This document shows positions 42,998 to 43,002 of a DNA stretch of 43,002 nt, piece after piece (the first letter of the stretch is position 1; each line of letters starts with the position of its first letter). The notes under the pieces were generated by a model. It searched no databases, was not told the DNA's origin, and was given only the letters and a program-made list of their open reading frames with translations. The stretch spans positions 1 to 43,002 of the forward strand of contig CAZKBT010000026.1 in the NCBI GenBank assembly GCA_964551305.1, given 5' to 3'. This DNA comes from JBAZDC01 sp041654595 (GTDB taxonomy: Bacteria; Pseudomonadota; Gammaproteobacteria; Burkholderiales; Burkholderiaceae_B). Made by a program: the position numbers and the translations under genes.

Positions 42998-43002
42998 GGC
43001 GA

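Overview
The window is a high-GC beta-proteobacterial chromosome segment, most likely Bordetella or a close Alcaligenaceae relative. This rests on three things: a Bordetella-type two-component pair (RisA/RisS) next to an AhpC-type peroxiredoxin, a general beta-proteobacterial porin directly upstream of a 14-gene nuo operon, and a catecholate-receptor gene with a strong Fur box. The species cannot be fixed from sequence alone. I see no tRNA, rRNA, insertion sequence, prophage or CRISPR array, so this is largely core chromosome with accessory flavour at the left end.

Layout. 1-3375: 3' part of a large Gly-rich autotransporter, closed by a clear terminator. 3602-4681: an Ada-type alkylation-response protein that has lost three of its four predicted zinc ligands. 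4798-7633 (minus): a BI-1 family membrane protein, then holC and pepA. 7690-11370 (plus): lptF without an adjacent lptG, cysB, and an imelysin-family periplasmic protein whose GxHxxE motif reads GxNxxE. 11371-12943: a 361-bp non-coding leader, an abundant-type porin and a 16-bp-stem terminator. 13096-27738: nuoABCDEFGHIJKLMN, complete and collinear, encoding the proton-pumping NADH:quinone oxidoreductase. It is followed by an unusually long DUF2818 protein and an EamA transporter.

29346-31643 (minus): a FepA/BfeA-like TonB-dependent receptor with a Fur box next to its start. 31900-36240 (minus): mfd-serB. 36266-37499 (plus): ispD-ispF of the MEP isoprenoid pathway, diverging from mfd across only 25 bp with overlapping -10 hexamers. 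37511-40307 (minus): risA-risS and an AhpC-type peroxiredoxin. 40432-42767 (plus): a fused TsaB-RimI protein (tRNA t6A synthesis plus ribosomal protein acetylation) overlapping a family-4 uracil-DNA glycosylase. 42764-42997 (minus): a small, possibly partial, two-helix membrane protein.

Functional themes are respiration (nuo), envelope biogenesis (LptF, porin, autotransporter, receptor), DNA repair (Ada, Mfd, Udg, HolC) and environmental sensing (RisAS, CysB, Fur). I did not find a convincing wholly new multi-gene system. The most unusual signals are the zinc-site loss in Ada, the motif change in the imelysin, the enlarged DUF2818 protein, the TsaB-RimI fusion and several structured non-coding spacers.
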